64,000 nt of DNA from Bacillus massilioanorexius. GTDB taxonomy: Bacteria > Bacillota > Bacilli > Bacillales > DSM-1321. Shown here one piece after another: positions 8,958-17,320 of the stretch. Numbering within the stretch: position 1 is the stretch's first letter; every line of letters begins with the position of its first letter. A program made the translations under genes and the position numbers. Location: NCBI RefSeq assembly GCF_902374955.1, contig NZ_CABKRX010000056.1:1-64000 (forward strand). Direction: 5' to 3'. Under the pieces are notes generated by a model that saw only the letters and a list, made by a program, of their open reading frames with translations, was not told the DNA's origin and did not search any database.

Positions 8958-9807
8958 ATGTCAGCAAAAAAAATTGCTTGGATTACTGATAGTACTGCAT
9001 TTTTACCAGAAGATATAAAAGAGCATCCAGATTTATATGTCATTCCACTTAGCATAAATTTCCAAAATGAATTATTCGAAGATGGTGTCAACCTAACAAC
9101 TGATTTATTATATAAAAAATTAAACGAAGAAAAAGAAGTTCCTACAGCCTTCAGTGGGAAAAATAGTTGAACTGCTTAATACGCTCAAACACAATTATGA
9201 TGCAGCTATTGCTATTCATGTTTCAAGTAAATTAAGTGGCACATTATCTAGCTGTACTTCAGCAGCAGATTTAGCTGATTTCCCAGTTGAAATCGTTGAT
9301 TCCACTGCTATGTCCTATATAATCACAACGCTTTTGTATAAAGGATTAGATATGCAAAAACAAGGAAGAGATTATAAAGATATTGCCACTTTTTTACGGA
9401 AAGATGCTACAAAAAATGAAAATTATATTCTCCTTGGTAATCTAAATCAATTTTATAAAGGTGGAAGAATGTCTGGCACACAATACCTTTTAGGAAATCT
9501 ATTAAAGATTAAGCCCATTATTCGAATAAAAAATGGAGAATTTGGTTTATTTGAAAAGGTTCGTTCAGAAAAGAAAGCCCTACATAAACTAATCACCCTT
9601 TTTGACGAATCCTATCAGAAGTATGTTATTCATTCCATCCAGATTATGCACGGAAATATTGAGTCTAAGGCTCTTGAATTTAAAGAGGAGCTAAACAAGA
9701 AATATCCTAATCTGAAAGTAATAATAGGAGAAATAAGCTCTACAATTGCTGTTCATGCCGGTGAAGGTACTGTAGCTCTTATTTGGCATAACGAACCACG
9801 AAATTAA
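8958..9807 (+). pseudogene. DegV family protein, frameshifted (first of two tandem paralogues)
   Basis: The reading frame 8958-9170 encodes the DegV N-terminus (KKIAWITDSTAFLPED). The frame 9154-9807 encodes the rest (IHVSSKLSGTL, NQFYKGGRMSGTQYLLGNL, HAGEGTVALIW). Aligned with the intact paralogue at 10109, the sequence reads ACA-GCCTTCAGTG where the intact gene has a longer CTTCTCAGCCTTCAGTA segment. This fits loss of about 5 nt near 9144-9147, which shifts the frame by the observed amount. DegV proteins bind fatty acids (FakB of fatty acid kinase). The rest of the sequence is undamaged, so the break is recent or a sequencing error. Confidence 0.85.
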
Positions 9808-10108
9808 TTAATAACTACTTATTCTGCTTAGAAATATAAATCTGAATTTCTTCAACTCTTTCAACAAATTGTATGATGCTATAAAATATTTATCCAACAT
9901 GTTCATTTTTTGTTAAGAAATAATCTAGATGATTTTATAATATTTCACATTTCTTTAACGAAATAATAGAGAACTTTAGCTAAATGCAGTACAATAATAG
10001 CTAGATACATCTTGTATTTTGAAAAGAAAAATATTAAAACTAGACTAAATAATAAATTAAACTACATGTTATATTAATTACTAAAATTCATGTTAAAGGA
10101 TAAATGTT
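9808..10108. other. Gap between the degV copies
   Basis: An AT-rich 301-bp spacer with no ORF. It shares short elements with the spacer before the first copy: AGTACAAT at 8849-8855 and near 9990, and TTAAAGGAT just before each start codon. This suggests that the promoter and ribosome site were duplicated together with the gene. Confidence 0.4.
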
Positions 10109-10966
10109 ATGACTAAAAAAATTGCTTGGATTACTGATAGTACTGCTGAAATTCCAGATGAATTACAAAACCACCCTGATCTTTATGTGGTTCCATTAAG
10201 TATTACATTCAGTACTGGTACATATGAAGATGGAATCGATTTAAATACAGAACAATTATATAAGAATATTCGTGAAGATAAAGAAATTCCAAAAACTTCT
10301 CAGCCTTCAGTAGGTAGATTTGCTGAACTATTTGAAAAACTAAAAGAAGAATATGATGCAGGAATTGGCATTCATATTTCGGCTGATTTAAGTGGAACTT
10401 TAGCAAGCTGTAAAGCAGGAGCAGAGTTAGCGAATTTCCCTCTTGAAGTAGTCGATTCAAAAGCGATGGCAATTGCTATTACTCGTTTAATCGAACTAGG
10501 AATGCAATTACAAGAAGAAGGATTAGATTATAAAGAAATCAGTGAAAAATTACGCAAGGATGCCTATAGAATAGAGAATTATATGGTTCTAGGTAATTTA
10601 GATCAATTCTATAAAGGCGGAAGAATGTCAGGTACACAATATTTGTTAGGTAACCTACTTAACATTAAGCCTATTATTCGTATTTTGGATGGGAAATTTG
10701 AATTATTCGAGAAAGTTCGCTCAGAAAAACGAGCTATTAAAAGATTGCTTGAACTTTTTGATATTGCCTATCAAAAAAGTTCCACTATCGATAAAATCTA
10801 TCTAATGCACGGAAACGTCCTAAATAAAGCTCTGGAATATAAGGATTTACTACTAAGTAAATATCCTCATTTACATGTAGATATCTCCGAACTTAGCTCT
10901 ACAGTTTCTGTACATTCTGGAGAAGGTACAATTGTTATTGCATGGGCAAACGATCCAGTTCAATAA
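10109..10966 (+). CDS. degV: DegV family fatty-acid-binding protein
   Basis: An intact 285-residue DegV/FakB-type protein. The EDD-fold N-terminal domain begins KKIAWITDSTAEIPDEL (the TDST loop binds the carboxylate). The second domain contains NLDQFYKGGRMSGTQYL and ends with SVHSGEGTIVIAW. FakB proteins deliver exogenous fatty acids to the kinase FakA; no fakA is in this window. AAAGGA lies 7 nt before the ATG. It is the downstream member of a tandem pair about 60 percent alike. With the first copy broken, this one is probably the functional gene. Confidence 0.9.
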   Translation: MTKKIAWITDSTAEIPDELQNHPDLYVVPLSITFSTGTYEDGIDLNTEQLYKNIREDKEIPKTSQPSVGRFAELFEKLKEEYDAGIGIHISADLSGTLASCKAGAELANFPLEVVDSKAMAIAITRLIELGMQLQEEGLDYKEISEKLRKDAYRIENYMVLGNLDQFYKGGRMSGTQYLLGNLLNIKPIIRILDGKFELFEKVRSEKRAIKRLLELFDIAYQKSSTIDKIYLMHGNVLNKALEYKDLLLSKYPHLHVDISELSSTVSVHSGEGTIVIAWANDPVQ

Positions 10967-11128
10967 GTTTATTTAGAAAATCACGAGAAACTAATTCATT
11001 CTGAACAGAAGATTAGGGGTATCATCTAGAGAATATCCATTTGTGTGAGAATAAGATGAGTTTTTCGATCGTTTTACTAAACTGTAAATTTGTTCAAATA
11101 CAAACCTGACAGATACAATTTATAACCA

Positions 11129-11173
11129 AGAAAACCTTTCCCGATTGATAGGTGAATCGAGAAAGGTTTTCTT
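11129..11173 (+). terminator. Terminator downstream of degV
   Basis: AAGAAAACCTTTC and GAAAGGTTTTCTT form the stem, extended by CGATT/AATCG, with a short loop. It lies about 160 bp after the degV stop and 57 bp ahead of the glnS promoter. Confidence 0.75.
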
Positions 11174-11231
11174 TGATATGTTAAATGAGTAAGTTCATAG
11201 GACATCTAAAACAAGAAAAGCATATCTATTT

Positions 11232-11260
11232 TTGTATTACATAAAAAAATTTTATATAAT
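11232..11260 (+). promoter_or_regulatory. Sigma-A type promoter of glnS
   Basis: TTGTAT (11232-11237) and TATAAT (11255-11260) are separated by 17 nt. The start codon follows about 40 nt downstream. No T-box or other leader structure is visible in this short leader. Confidence 0.7.
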
Positions 11261-11299
11261 TGAACTACTAATGTCGATGAACGAAAGAGGTTAAATAAC

Positions 11300-12958
11300 G
11301 TGAGCGAAAATACTTCAAATGCTTCAAATTTTATTAAAACAATCATTATAGACGATTTAAAAAGCGGTAAACACGATACTGTTGTAACACGTTTCCCACC
11401 GGAACCAAATGGATATTTACATATCGGTCATGCTAAAAGTATTGTGTTAAACTTTGGTTTAGCGGATGAATTTAAAGGAAAAACGAACCTGCGATTCGAT
11501 GATACCAATCCCCTTAAAGAAGACCAAGAGTATGTTGACGCAATTAAAGAAGATGTAACATGGCTAGGATACGATTGGGATAATTTATTCTTCGCATCTG
11601 ACTACTTCGATACGATGTATGAAAAAGCTATCCTTCTTATTAAGAAAGGATTAGCTTATGTTGATGATTTAACAGCTGATCAAATCCGTGAATATCGCGG
11701 AACGTTGACGGAGCCAGGTAAAGAAAGTCCATACCGTAACCGTACAGTTGAAGAAAACCTTGAACTTTTTGAACAAATGAAAGATGGCAAGTTCGGTAAT
11801 GGCGAAAAAGTATTACGTGCAAAGATTGATATGAGCTCACCTAATATTAATTTACGTGACCCTGTTATTTATCGTATTGCACATGCTACCCACCATAACA
11901 CTGGTGACAAATGGTGCATCTATCCAATGTACGCATTCGCTCATCCATTAGAAGATGCCATTGAAGGTATCACACACTCTATTTGTACATTAGAGTTTGA
12001 AGATCAAAGACCACTATATGATTGGGTAATTGCAAATTGTGAAACAGAAGCAACTCCGCATCAATATGAATTTGGTCGCTTAAACTTAACAGACACAGTT
12101 ATGAGTAAACGCAAGCTAAAAATGCTTGTTGACGAAGGTGTTGTAGATGGTTGGGACGATCCTCGTATGCCAACTATTTCTGGATTACGTCGTAAAGGCT
12201 ATACACCAGAAAGTATTCGCAACTTCTGCCGTGAAATTGGTGTAGCTAAAACATCTGGTATTGTAGATGTTCAAATGCTTGAACACTTCGTACGTGAAGA
12301 CTTAAAGCTAAAAGCTCCTCGTACAATGGGTATTGTAAAGCCTCTTAAAGTTGTTATTACCAACTATCCTGAAGGACAAGTAGAAATGCTAGATGCAGAG
12401 ATCAACCCAGAAAATCCAGAAATGGGTATGCGACAAATTCCATTCTCACGTGAAATTTATATTGAACAAGAAGATTTCATGGAAAACCCACCGAAAAAGT
12501 ATTTCCGCCTCTTCCCTGGCAATGAAGTACGTTTAAAGCATGCGTATTTCATTAAATGTGAAGAAGTGATTAAAGACGAAAATGGAAATGTTGTTGAGCT
12601 ACATTGTACGTATGATCCTGAAACGAAGAGTGGATCTGGATTTACAGGACGTAAAGTAAAAGGTACTCTTCACTGGGTAGAAGCTACACAAGCAGTACCA
12701 GCTGAATTCCGTCTTTTCAATCCTCTTCTACAAGAAGACGAAGAAGACTCTGAAGAAAAATCTTTCTTAGAGCAAGTTAATCCTAATTCATTAGAAATAC
12801 ACGATGGCTTCGTTGAAGAAAACATGAAAAATGTACAAGCTGGAGATAAATTTCAATTTTTCCGTCACGGTTATTTCAATGTAGATCCTAAATTATCTAC
12901 TCCTGAAAAACCTGTATTCAACCAAATTGTTTCTTTAAAAAGCTCGTTTAAGATTTAA
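11300..12958 (+). CDS. glnS: Glutaminyl-tRNA synthetase
   Basis: A 552-residue class I synthetase that charges tRNA-Gln directly. The ATP-binding HIGH motif is at 41-44 within PPEPNGYLHIGHAKS, and the KMSKS counterpart MSKRK is at 268-272. The GlnRS/GluRS catalytic segment FEDQRPLYDWV and the C-terminal anticodon-binding beta-barrels follow. The KMSKS variant and the length fit GlnRS and not the bacterial GluRS (about 485 aa). GTG start with AAAGAGGT upstream, its own promoter and its own terminator. Many Bacillus species, B. subtilis included, lack GlnRS and use GatCAB instead, so its presence is notable. Confidence 0.93.
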   Translation: MSENTSNASNFIKTIIIDDLKSGKHDTVVTRFPPEPNGYLHIGHAKSIVLNFGLADEFKGKTNLRFDDTNPLKEDQEYVDAIKEDVTWLGYDWDNLFFASDYFDTMYEKAILLIKKGLAYVDDLTADQIREYRGTLTEPGKESPYRNRTVEENLELFEQMKDGKFGNGEKVLRAKIDMSSPNINLRDPVIYRIAHATHHNTGDKWCIYPMYAFAHPLEDAIEGITHSICTLEFEDQRPLYDWVIANCETEATPHQYEFGRLNLTDTVMSKRKLKMLVDEGVVDGWDDPRMPTISGLRRKGYTPESIRNFCREIGVAKTSGIVDVQMLEHFVREDLKLKAPRTMGIVKPLKVVITNYPEGQVEMLDAEINPENPEMGMRQIPFSREIYIEQEDFMENPPKKYFRLFPGNEVRLKHAYFIKCEEVIKDENGNVVELHCTYDPETKSGSGFTGRKVKGTLHWVEATQAVPAEFRLFNPLLQEDEEDSEEKSFLEQVNPNSLEIHDGFVEENMKNVQAGDKFQFFRHGYFNVDPKLSTPEKPVFNQIVSLKSSFKI

Positions 12959-12967
12959 ATATAGTGT

Positions 12968-13012
12968 AAGAAGGGCGATAAAAAAGCTGTGACTTTTTTA
13001 TCGCCCTTCTTT
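12968..13012. terminator. Bidirectional terminator between glnS and the kinase gene
   Basis: AAGAAGGGCGATAAAAAAG pairs with CTTTTTTATCGCCCTTCTT around a 5-nt loop (CTGTGA region). It sits between the converging genes ending at 12958 and 13021. Confidence 0.85.
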
Positions 13013-13020
13013 GTATAACA

Positions 13021-13968
13021 CTACATGAGTCCGCGCCTAATAATATATGAAATAGGTTCCTCTTTAACAAATGAAAATTCTACATGGACTATTTCTTTTT
13101 GAATAAGTTGAATGACTTTTTGCTGAACAAAATCATTATTTTGCAAAATTCCCCCCTGCAATATGATTCGCCACTGACAGTTAACTATTTGTAACTTTGA
13201 TAAACCCGTAATCAGTAACTCAGCTAATTGCTCACTAGCCTGTAATAAAATTTTTTCACTAATCTTGTCACCACTAAGAGCAGCTTTATGAACTATGACA
13301 GCAAGATTGGCTACTTTTTTTACCGAAAAATGTGAACTATACATCCAATCACATAATTCCTCTGCTGAATCAAAATCAAAATGCCTTAAGAGTAGTGTAT
13401 ATAATTCACTTTTTTGTTCCCTTCCATCATGCATCCTCATTGCTATTTGGATGGCCTGCATACCAATCCAATATCCACTTCCTTCATCCCCTAAAAGATG
13501 CCCCCACCCACCTACTCGCACAATATGACCTTTTCCATCATGTGCATAAACAATTGAGCCCGTACCAGCAATCATCAATCCTCCAGGACATTGTCCTGTT
13601 GCTCCAAGCATAGCAGAAAGACAGTCATTTTCTACGTATAATGTTTCTACTTCAATAGACAGATTCTTCAAAGCTTCTTCAACGATTGTTTTAGCTATTC
13701 CTTCATCTCGCTCTGTATCAATCCCTGCTATAGCAAATACTGCTCTTTCTATTCTTCTATTATCCCATTCATTCATCTCCGTGTTGTTAATGGCTTCCTC
13801 AATCGCTACTTGTAAAGACTGTTTTGCTCTCTCTTCCCCCACTCCATGATAATTACTTGCACCAGCCTTACCTCTTCCAATAATCTTTCCTGTACAATCT
13901 GTTAATACAGCAAGTGTTTTCGTGCCACCACCATCAATAGCAAGTAAAGGGTACATCTTTTGCTTCAT
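13021..13968 (-). CDS. BadF/BadG/BcrA/BcrD-type ATPase, N-acetylglucosamine kinase-like
   Basis: This 315-residue ASKHA-fold protein has phosphate-1 motif LLAIDGGGTKTLAVLTD at the N-terminus, phosphate-2 MIAGTGSIVYAHD near residue 133 and GGWGHLLGDEGSGYWIG near 152. This set is typical of the NAGK-like branch of the BadF ATPase family, which phosphorylates amino sugars such as GlcNAc or MurNAc. It starts immediately downstream of the ASL-like gene (two stop/start triplets apart; GGATGA lies inside the upstream gene's end), so the two are translationally linked. The substrate is unknown; the pairing with a lyase is unusual. Confidence 0.8.
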   Translation of the reverse strand: MKQKMYPLLAIDGGGTKTLAVLTDCTGKIIGRGKAGASNYHGVGEERAKQSLQVAIEEAINNTEMNEWDNRRIERAVFAIAGIDTERDEGIAKTIVEEALKNLSIEVETLYVENDCLSAMLGATGQCPGGLMIAGTGSIVYAHDGKGHIVRVGGWGHLLGDEGSGYWIGMQAIQIAMRMHDGREQKSELYTLLLRHFDFDSAEELCDWMYSSHFSVKKVANLAVIVHKAALSGDKISEKILLQASEQLAELLITGLSKLQIVNCQWRIILQGGILQNNDFVQQKVIQLIQKEIVHVEFSFVKEEPISYIIRRGLM

Positions 13969-13969
13969 G

Positions 13970-15484
13970 CTATATCATCCATTTCTCAATTATATTTTCC
14001 ACTTCAGTGTATGCCTCTTCTAATAAACTCCACCTATATTGTAACCATTCCTCCCATTGTAACTGCTCTTCTAAACATCGCTCTATTGCCATATTCATGC
14101 TAGCCGGACTTGGACCACCTTCAATTACACGAATATTGACAAAGTGCTCTGGACTCAATGATTTGTTGAATTGCTCTTCCGTTAATGATGATGGTTTTCC
14201 AATAATAAGCGTAAACTGTTCATTAACAATTTTTAAAGTTAGATCCTTCAATGAAGATTTATCGCTGTTCATAGCCTTTTTCACCGATGAACTTACAACA
14301 TGATGAGCTTGTCGAAATGAAATTCCATCTTTTCTAACAAGAGTATCTGCAAGTTCCGTTACATTAGCAAAGCTTTCTTGCGCTCGTTTTAGTAAGATTG
14401 TTCGATTGACAGTCATAGTTCCTAATATACAAGCTAATAGTTGATAAATCCCTTGTAGTTTATCAATTGCTCTCCACAGATAAGGCTGTAAGTCATCTTC
14501 CGTATCAACAATATCTCCAAAAGGTGTATTATGAATCATCAACGTAACCGTTTGAGTGTCCCCTACTACGCTTGATAGCAATGCACGAAGATGCTCAAGA
14601 CTAACTGGATTACGCTTTTGAGGCATAATTGAGCTGATTTGCACATATGGATCCGCTAACTTAAATGCACCAAATTCTTGTGTTCCCCATAATAAGAAAT
14701 CTTGAATAGAACGACCAAGATTTAGTGCTGCTAGTTGAACAGTTGTTGCTATTTCGGCTAAATAATCTGCACCTGAAACCGCATCCCAAGCATTATGGAT
14801 AATCGTATCAAAACCTAATAATTCCTTCATTCGATTCCGATTTATATGAAATCCTGAAGTTGTTAAAGCAGCCGCTCCCATACTACTTCTATTAACATTT
14901 TCATATGCTGATAATATACGTTCAATATCTCTTGTTAATAAATCTGTCATCGCATTTAAATAGTGCGCGAGTGTTGTCGGCTGTGCTTGTTGCGTATGCG
15001 TATAGCCAATCATTATGGTATCTTTATGCTCCACCGTTAAACTAATTAAGCAGCTTCTTAATTTCAATGCTTCTTCTAAAAGAAATAACAGCTTTTCTCT
15101 AAGTGTCATTCGATATATAGCAATCCCCATATCATTACGACTTCTGGCAATATGGAGATTTCCTGCGATATCTCCAGCATGCTGTAGCAATTGACCTTCT
15201 AATTGAAAAAACAAATCTTCAAACTGTGGATTATATTCACTCTTTTGTATTGTTTCTATATCTATAGAACGAATTGCTAAGCAAATTTTCCTTGCGTCTG
15301 CTTCATCCATCAATTTTTGTTCTACAAGCATAATAAGATGGGCATAATTAATTTGTAATATGTGCTCTGTCAATTTGTATTTAGCTTCATTAAAAGCAGG
15401 TTTTAAAACCATTTCAGTATAAGACTTTGATGGGAATTTTCCCCCTTCTTGTTCTTCTATTTGCTGTTTAAGTGATTTTTTCAC
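13970..15484 (-). CDS. Argininosuccinate lyase-like enzyme (fumarase/aspartase superfamily)
   Basis: This 504-residue protein has all three conserved regions of the superfamily: ARSRNDM near 113, YTHTQQAQP near 161 (catalytic His) and the signature SSIMPQKRNP near 284 (catalytic Ser loop). ASLs split argininosuccinate to arginine and fumarate. However, no argG or other arginine gene is near, it is longer than typical ArgH (about 460), and it is paired with a BadF-type kinase, so a related substrate is possible. I chose GTG at 15484 over GTG at 15493 because GGAG lies 8 nt upstream of the former. Biochemical role uncertain. Confidence 0.75.
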   Translation of the reverse strand: MKKSLKQQIEEQEGGKFPSKSYTEMVLKPAFNEAKYKLTEHILQINYAHLIMLVEQKLMDEADARKICLAIRSIDIETIQKSEYNPQFEDLFFQLEGQLLQHAGDIAGNLHIARSRNDMGIAIYRMTLREKLLFLLEEALKLRSCLISLTVEHKDTIMIGYTHTQQAQPTTLAHYLNAMTDLLTRDIERILSAYENVNRSSMGAAALTTSGFHINRNRMKELLGFDTIIHNAWDAVSGADYLAEIATTVQLAALNLGRSIQDFLLWGTQEFGAFKLADPYVQISSIMPQKRNPVSLEHLRALLSSVVGDTQTVTLMIHNTPFGDIVDTEDDLQPYLWRAIDKLQGIYQLLACILGTMTVNRTILLKRAQESFANVTELADTLVRKDGISFRQAHHVVSSSVKKAMNSDKSSLKDLTLKIVNEQFTLIIGKPSSLTEEQFNKSLSPEHFVNIRVIEGGPSPASMNMAIERCLEEQLQWEEWLQYRWSLLEEAYTEVENIIEKWMI

Positions 15485-15553
15485 TTTTAACACTCCAATC
15501 TTTTAAGACCAAACGAGGTAAGCTTCATGTTACTAATAGCTGTCTTTATTTAT

Positions 15554-15697
15554 GGACTCTGTTAAATTTTATGGTTTATACTGGTCAAAAACGCTCGCTA
15601 CGTTCACTTGGGGATCTCACTTGAACTACTCTTTCAGCAGAAATCTTGCTATTTTTTCGATACATGTTAAAAATCAACATCGAGGTATAACAGAGCC
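15554..15697. mobile_element. Short MITE-like element with CTCTGTTA/TAACAGAG ends
   Basis: The ~144-bp block begins GGACTCTGTTAAA and ends TATAACAGAGCC. The ends are imperfect inverted repeats, flanked by TAT on both sides (possible 3-bp target duplication inside TTTAT/TATTTA). There is no coding capacity. The right end, including AAAAATCAAC then TATAACAGAGCCTA, recurs at 38682-38713. It fills the gap between the divergent ASL-like and symporter genes. Confidence 0.6.
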
Positions 15698-15872
15698 TAT
15701 TTATAAAAAAATGTAAATTTTTATTCTTCCTAATAGCACTTTATTACAACAAAACAAAGAAGGTTCATTTATTAACTCTGCAACTTTCGCCTATTTTAAG
15801 ATATAATATTATTTTAGAAAACTTATTACATACAACGTTATGGATAAAATGTATAGAAAGGCAGGAATAATT

Positions 15873-17132
15873 GTGAGGAAATTTTTTAACAGTTATAAAA
15901 TAACTCTCCTTTTATTACTCGGAATTATCATTGGTGGAATAGCAGGTGTCATTTTCGGACCTGAAGCAGCAGTTGTTAAACCACTTGGGGATTTATTTTT
16001 AAATCTCATGTTTATGCTCATTGTTCCGCTCGTGTTTTTTAGCATAGCTTCAGCCATCGCAAACATGACAGAAATGAAACGTCTAGGAAAAATTATGGGA
16101 AGTACAGTTCTAGTATTCCTTTGTACAGCGATAATAGCCGCTATTTTAGGAGTAATCGGTGTAGCTATTATGAATCCTCTTGAAGGAACAGATACTACAG
16201 CTATTAAAGAATTGATGACTTCTAGTGAACCTGTTGAGCAAGCAACTGAAGAAGTAACATTTTTAGGTCAACTTGTTAAAACATTTACTGTGACTGATTT
16301 TTCATTATTGCTTTCAAAAAGTAATATGTTGCAATTAATTATTTTCTCTATCCTTTTCGGGCTAGCAACAGCATTTATAAAGGAAAAAGGAGCACCAATT
16401 GCTTCATTCTTATCTTCTGGAACTGCGGTAATGATGAAAATGGTATCATTTATTATGTATTATGCTCCAATCGGACTTGGGTGTTATTTTGCATCCGTAG
16501 TTGGTGATCTAGGAACTTCCATCTTAGAAGGGTATGCTCGTACCTTTATTTTATACTTAGTTATCACAATCATATATTTTGTTGGATTTTTTACTCTATA
16601 CGCTTTCTTTGCAGGTGGAAAGTTAGGCGTAAAAGTATTCTGGAAGAACGCTTTACCTCCTTCTGTTACGGCAATCGCAACATGTTCAAGTGCAGCTTCT
16701 ATTCCAGTAAATCTAGCTTCAACTCAAAAAATGGGCGTACCTACCGATATATCTGAAACAGTGATTCCACTAGGAGCTAACACACATAAAGATGGATCCG
16801 TTTTAGGTGGAGTAATGAAGATTGTTTTTCTTTTCGCTCTTTTCGGAAAAGATCTAACTAGTGTATCAAGTATCTTAAGTATCATCGCTGTTTCGTTCTT
16901 AGTAGGTGCTGTAATGGGCGCCATTCCAGGTGGAGGTATGATTGGGGAGATGCTTATTTTAAGTGTATTCGGATTCCCACCAGAAACATTGCCAATCATC
17001 GCTGTCATTTCTACCATTATTGATGCACCAGCAACATTATTAAATAGCACAGGAAATACAGTATGTGCCATGATGATTACACGTTTAGTAGAAGGAAAAG
17101 ATTGGCTAAAACGAACCGTTTTACCGTCTTAA
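15873..17132 (+). CDS. Dicarboxylate/amino acid:cation symporter (DAACS family)
   Basis: This 419-residue membrane transporter of the glutamate/aspartate/C4-dicarboxylate:H+ or Na+ symporter family (GltP/GltT/DctP type) has about eight transmembrane helices and re-entrant loops. The serine-rich hairpin TAIATCSSAASIPVNL and the substrate-binding NTHKDGSVLGG and IDAPATLLNSTGN regions are visible. Upstream ATGs at 15840 and 15849 have no ribosome site. GTG at 15873 is preceded by AAAGGCAGGA at 7 nt, so I use it. It diverges from the ASL-like/kinase pair, which handles a fumarate-type chemistry, but a functional link is only inference. Confidence 0.88.
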   Translation: MRKFFNSYKITLLLLLGIIIGGIAGVIFGPEAAVVKPLGDLFLNLMFMLIVPLVFFSIASAIANMTEMKRLGKIMGSTVLVFLCTAIIAAILGVIGVAIMNPLEGTDTTAIKELMTSSEPVEQATEEVTFLGQLVKTFTVTDFSLLLSKSNMLQLIIFSILFGLATAFIKEKGAPIASFLSSGTAVMMKMVSFIMYYAPIGLGCYFASVVGDLGTSILEGYARTFILYLVITIIYFVGFFTLYAFFAGGKLGVKVFWKNALPPSVTAIATCSSAASIPVNLASTQKMGVPTDISETVIPLGANTHKDGSVLGGVMKIVFLFALFGKDLTSVSSILSIIAVSFLVGAVMGAIPGGGMIGEMLILSVFGFPPETLPIIAVISTIIDAPATLLNSTGNTVCAMMITRLVEGKDWLKRTVLPS

Positions 17133-17266
17133 AAAGGAAAAACTGTATATATACAAAGAAGAAGATGTCTAAAAAGAGTAAAATTTATTTAATGGACATT
17201 TTCTTACATCGTTATGTGGTTTTCAAACTCGGCCTTCTCTCAGGCCAATTTATAAAATAAAGCATA

Positions 17267-17308
17267 GGGGTCTCTGAACAGTGATAAACATCACTGTTCA
17301 GAGACCCC
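17267..17308. terminator. Long palindromic bidirectional terminator
   Basis: GGGGTCTCTGAACAGTGAT and ATCACTGTTCAGAGACCCC form a perfect 19-bp stem with a 4-nt loop, between converging genes. The inner CAGTGAT/ATCACTG core resembles other terminators in this window (19408, 28401, 48311, 52523). Confidence 0.9.
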
Positions 17309-17320
17309 TTGTAATTTCTA

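Noticed and set aside
8958..9170. 70-residue DegV as a separate small protein or programmed frameshift
   Set aside because: The paralogue has a few extra bases at the break, so a simple 5-nt deletion explains it; there is no slippery heptamer with a downstream structure at the site.
10967..11299. T-box leader for glnS
   Set aside because: The only strong hairpin lies before the promoter and terminates degV; the leader after the promoter is about 35 nt, too short for a T-box.
13970..15484. Arginine biosynthesis operon
   Set aside because: The lyase has ASL motifs, but no argG, argF or carbamoyl-phosphate synthase gene is nearby; the partner is a BadF-type kinase.
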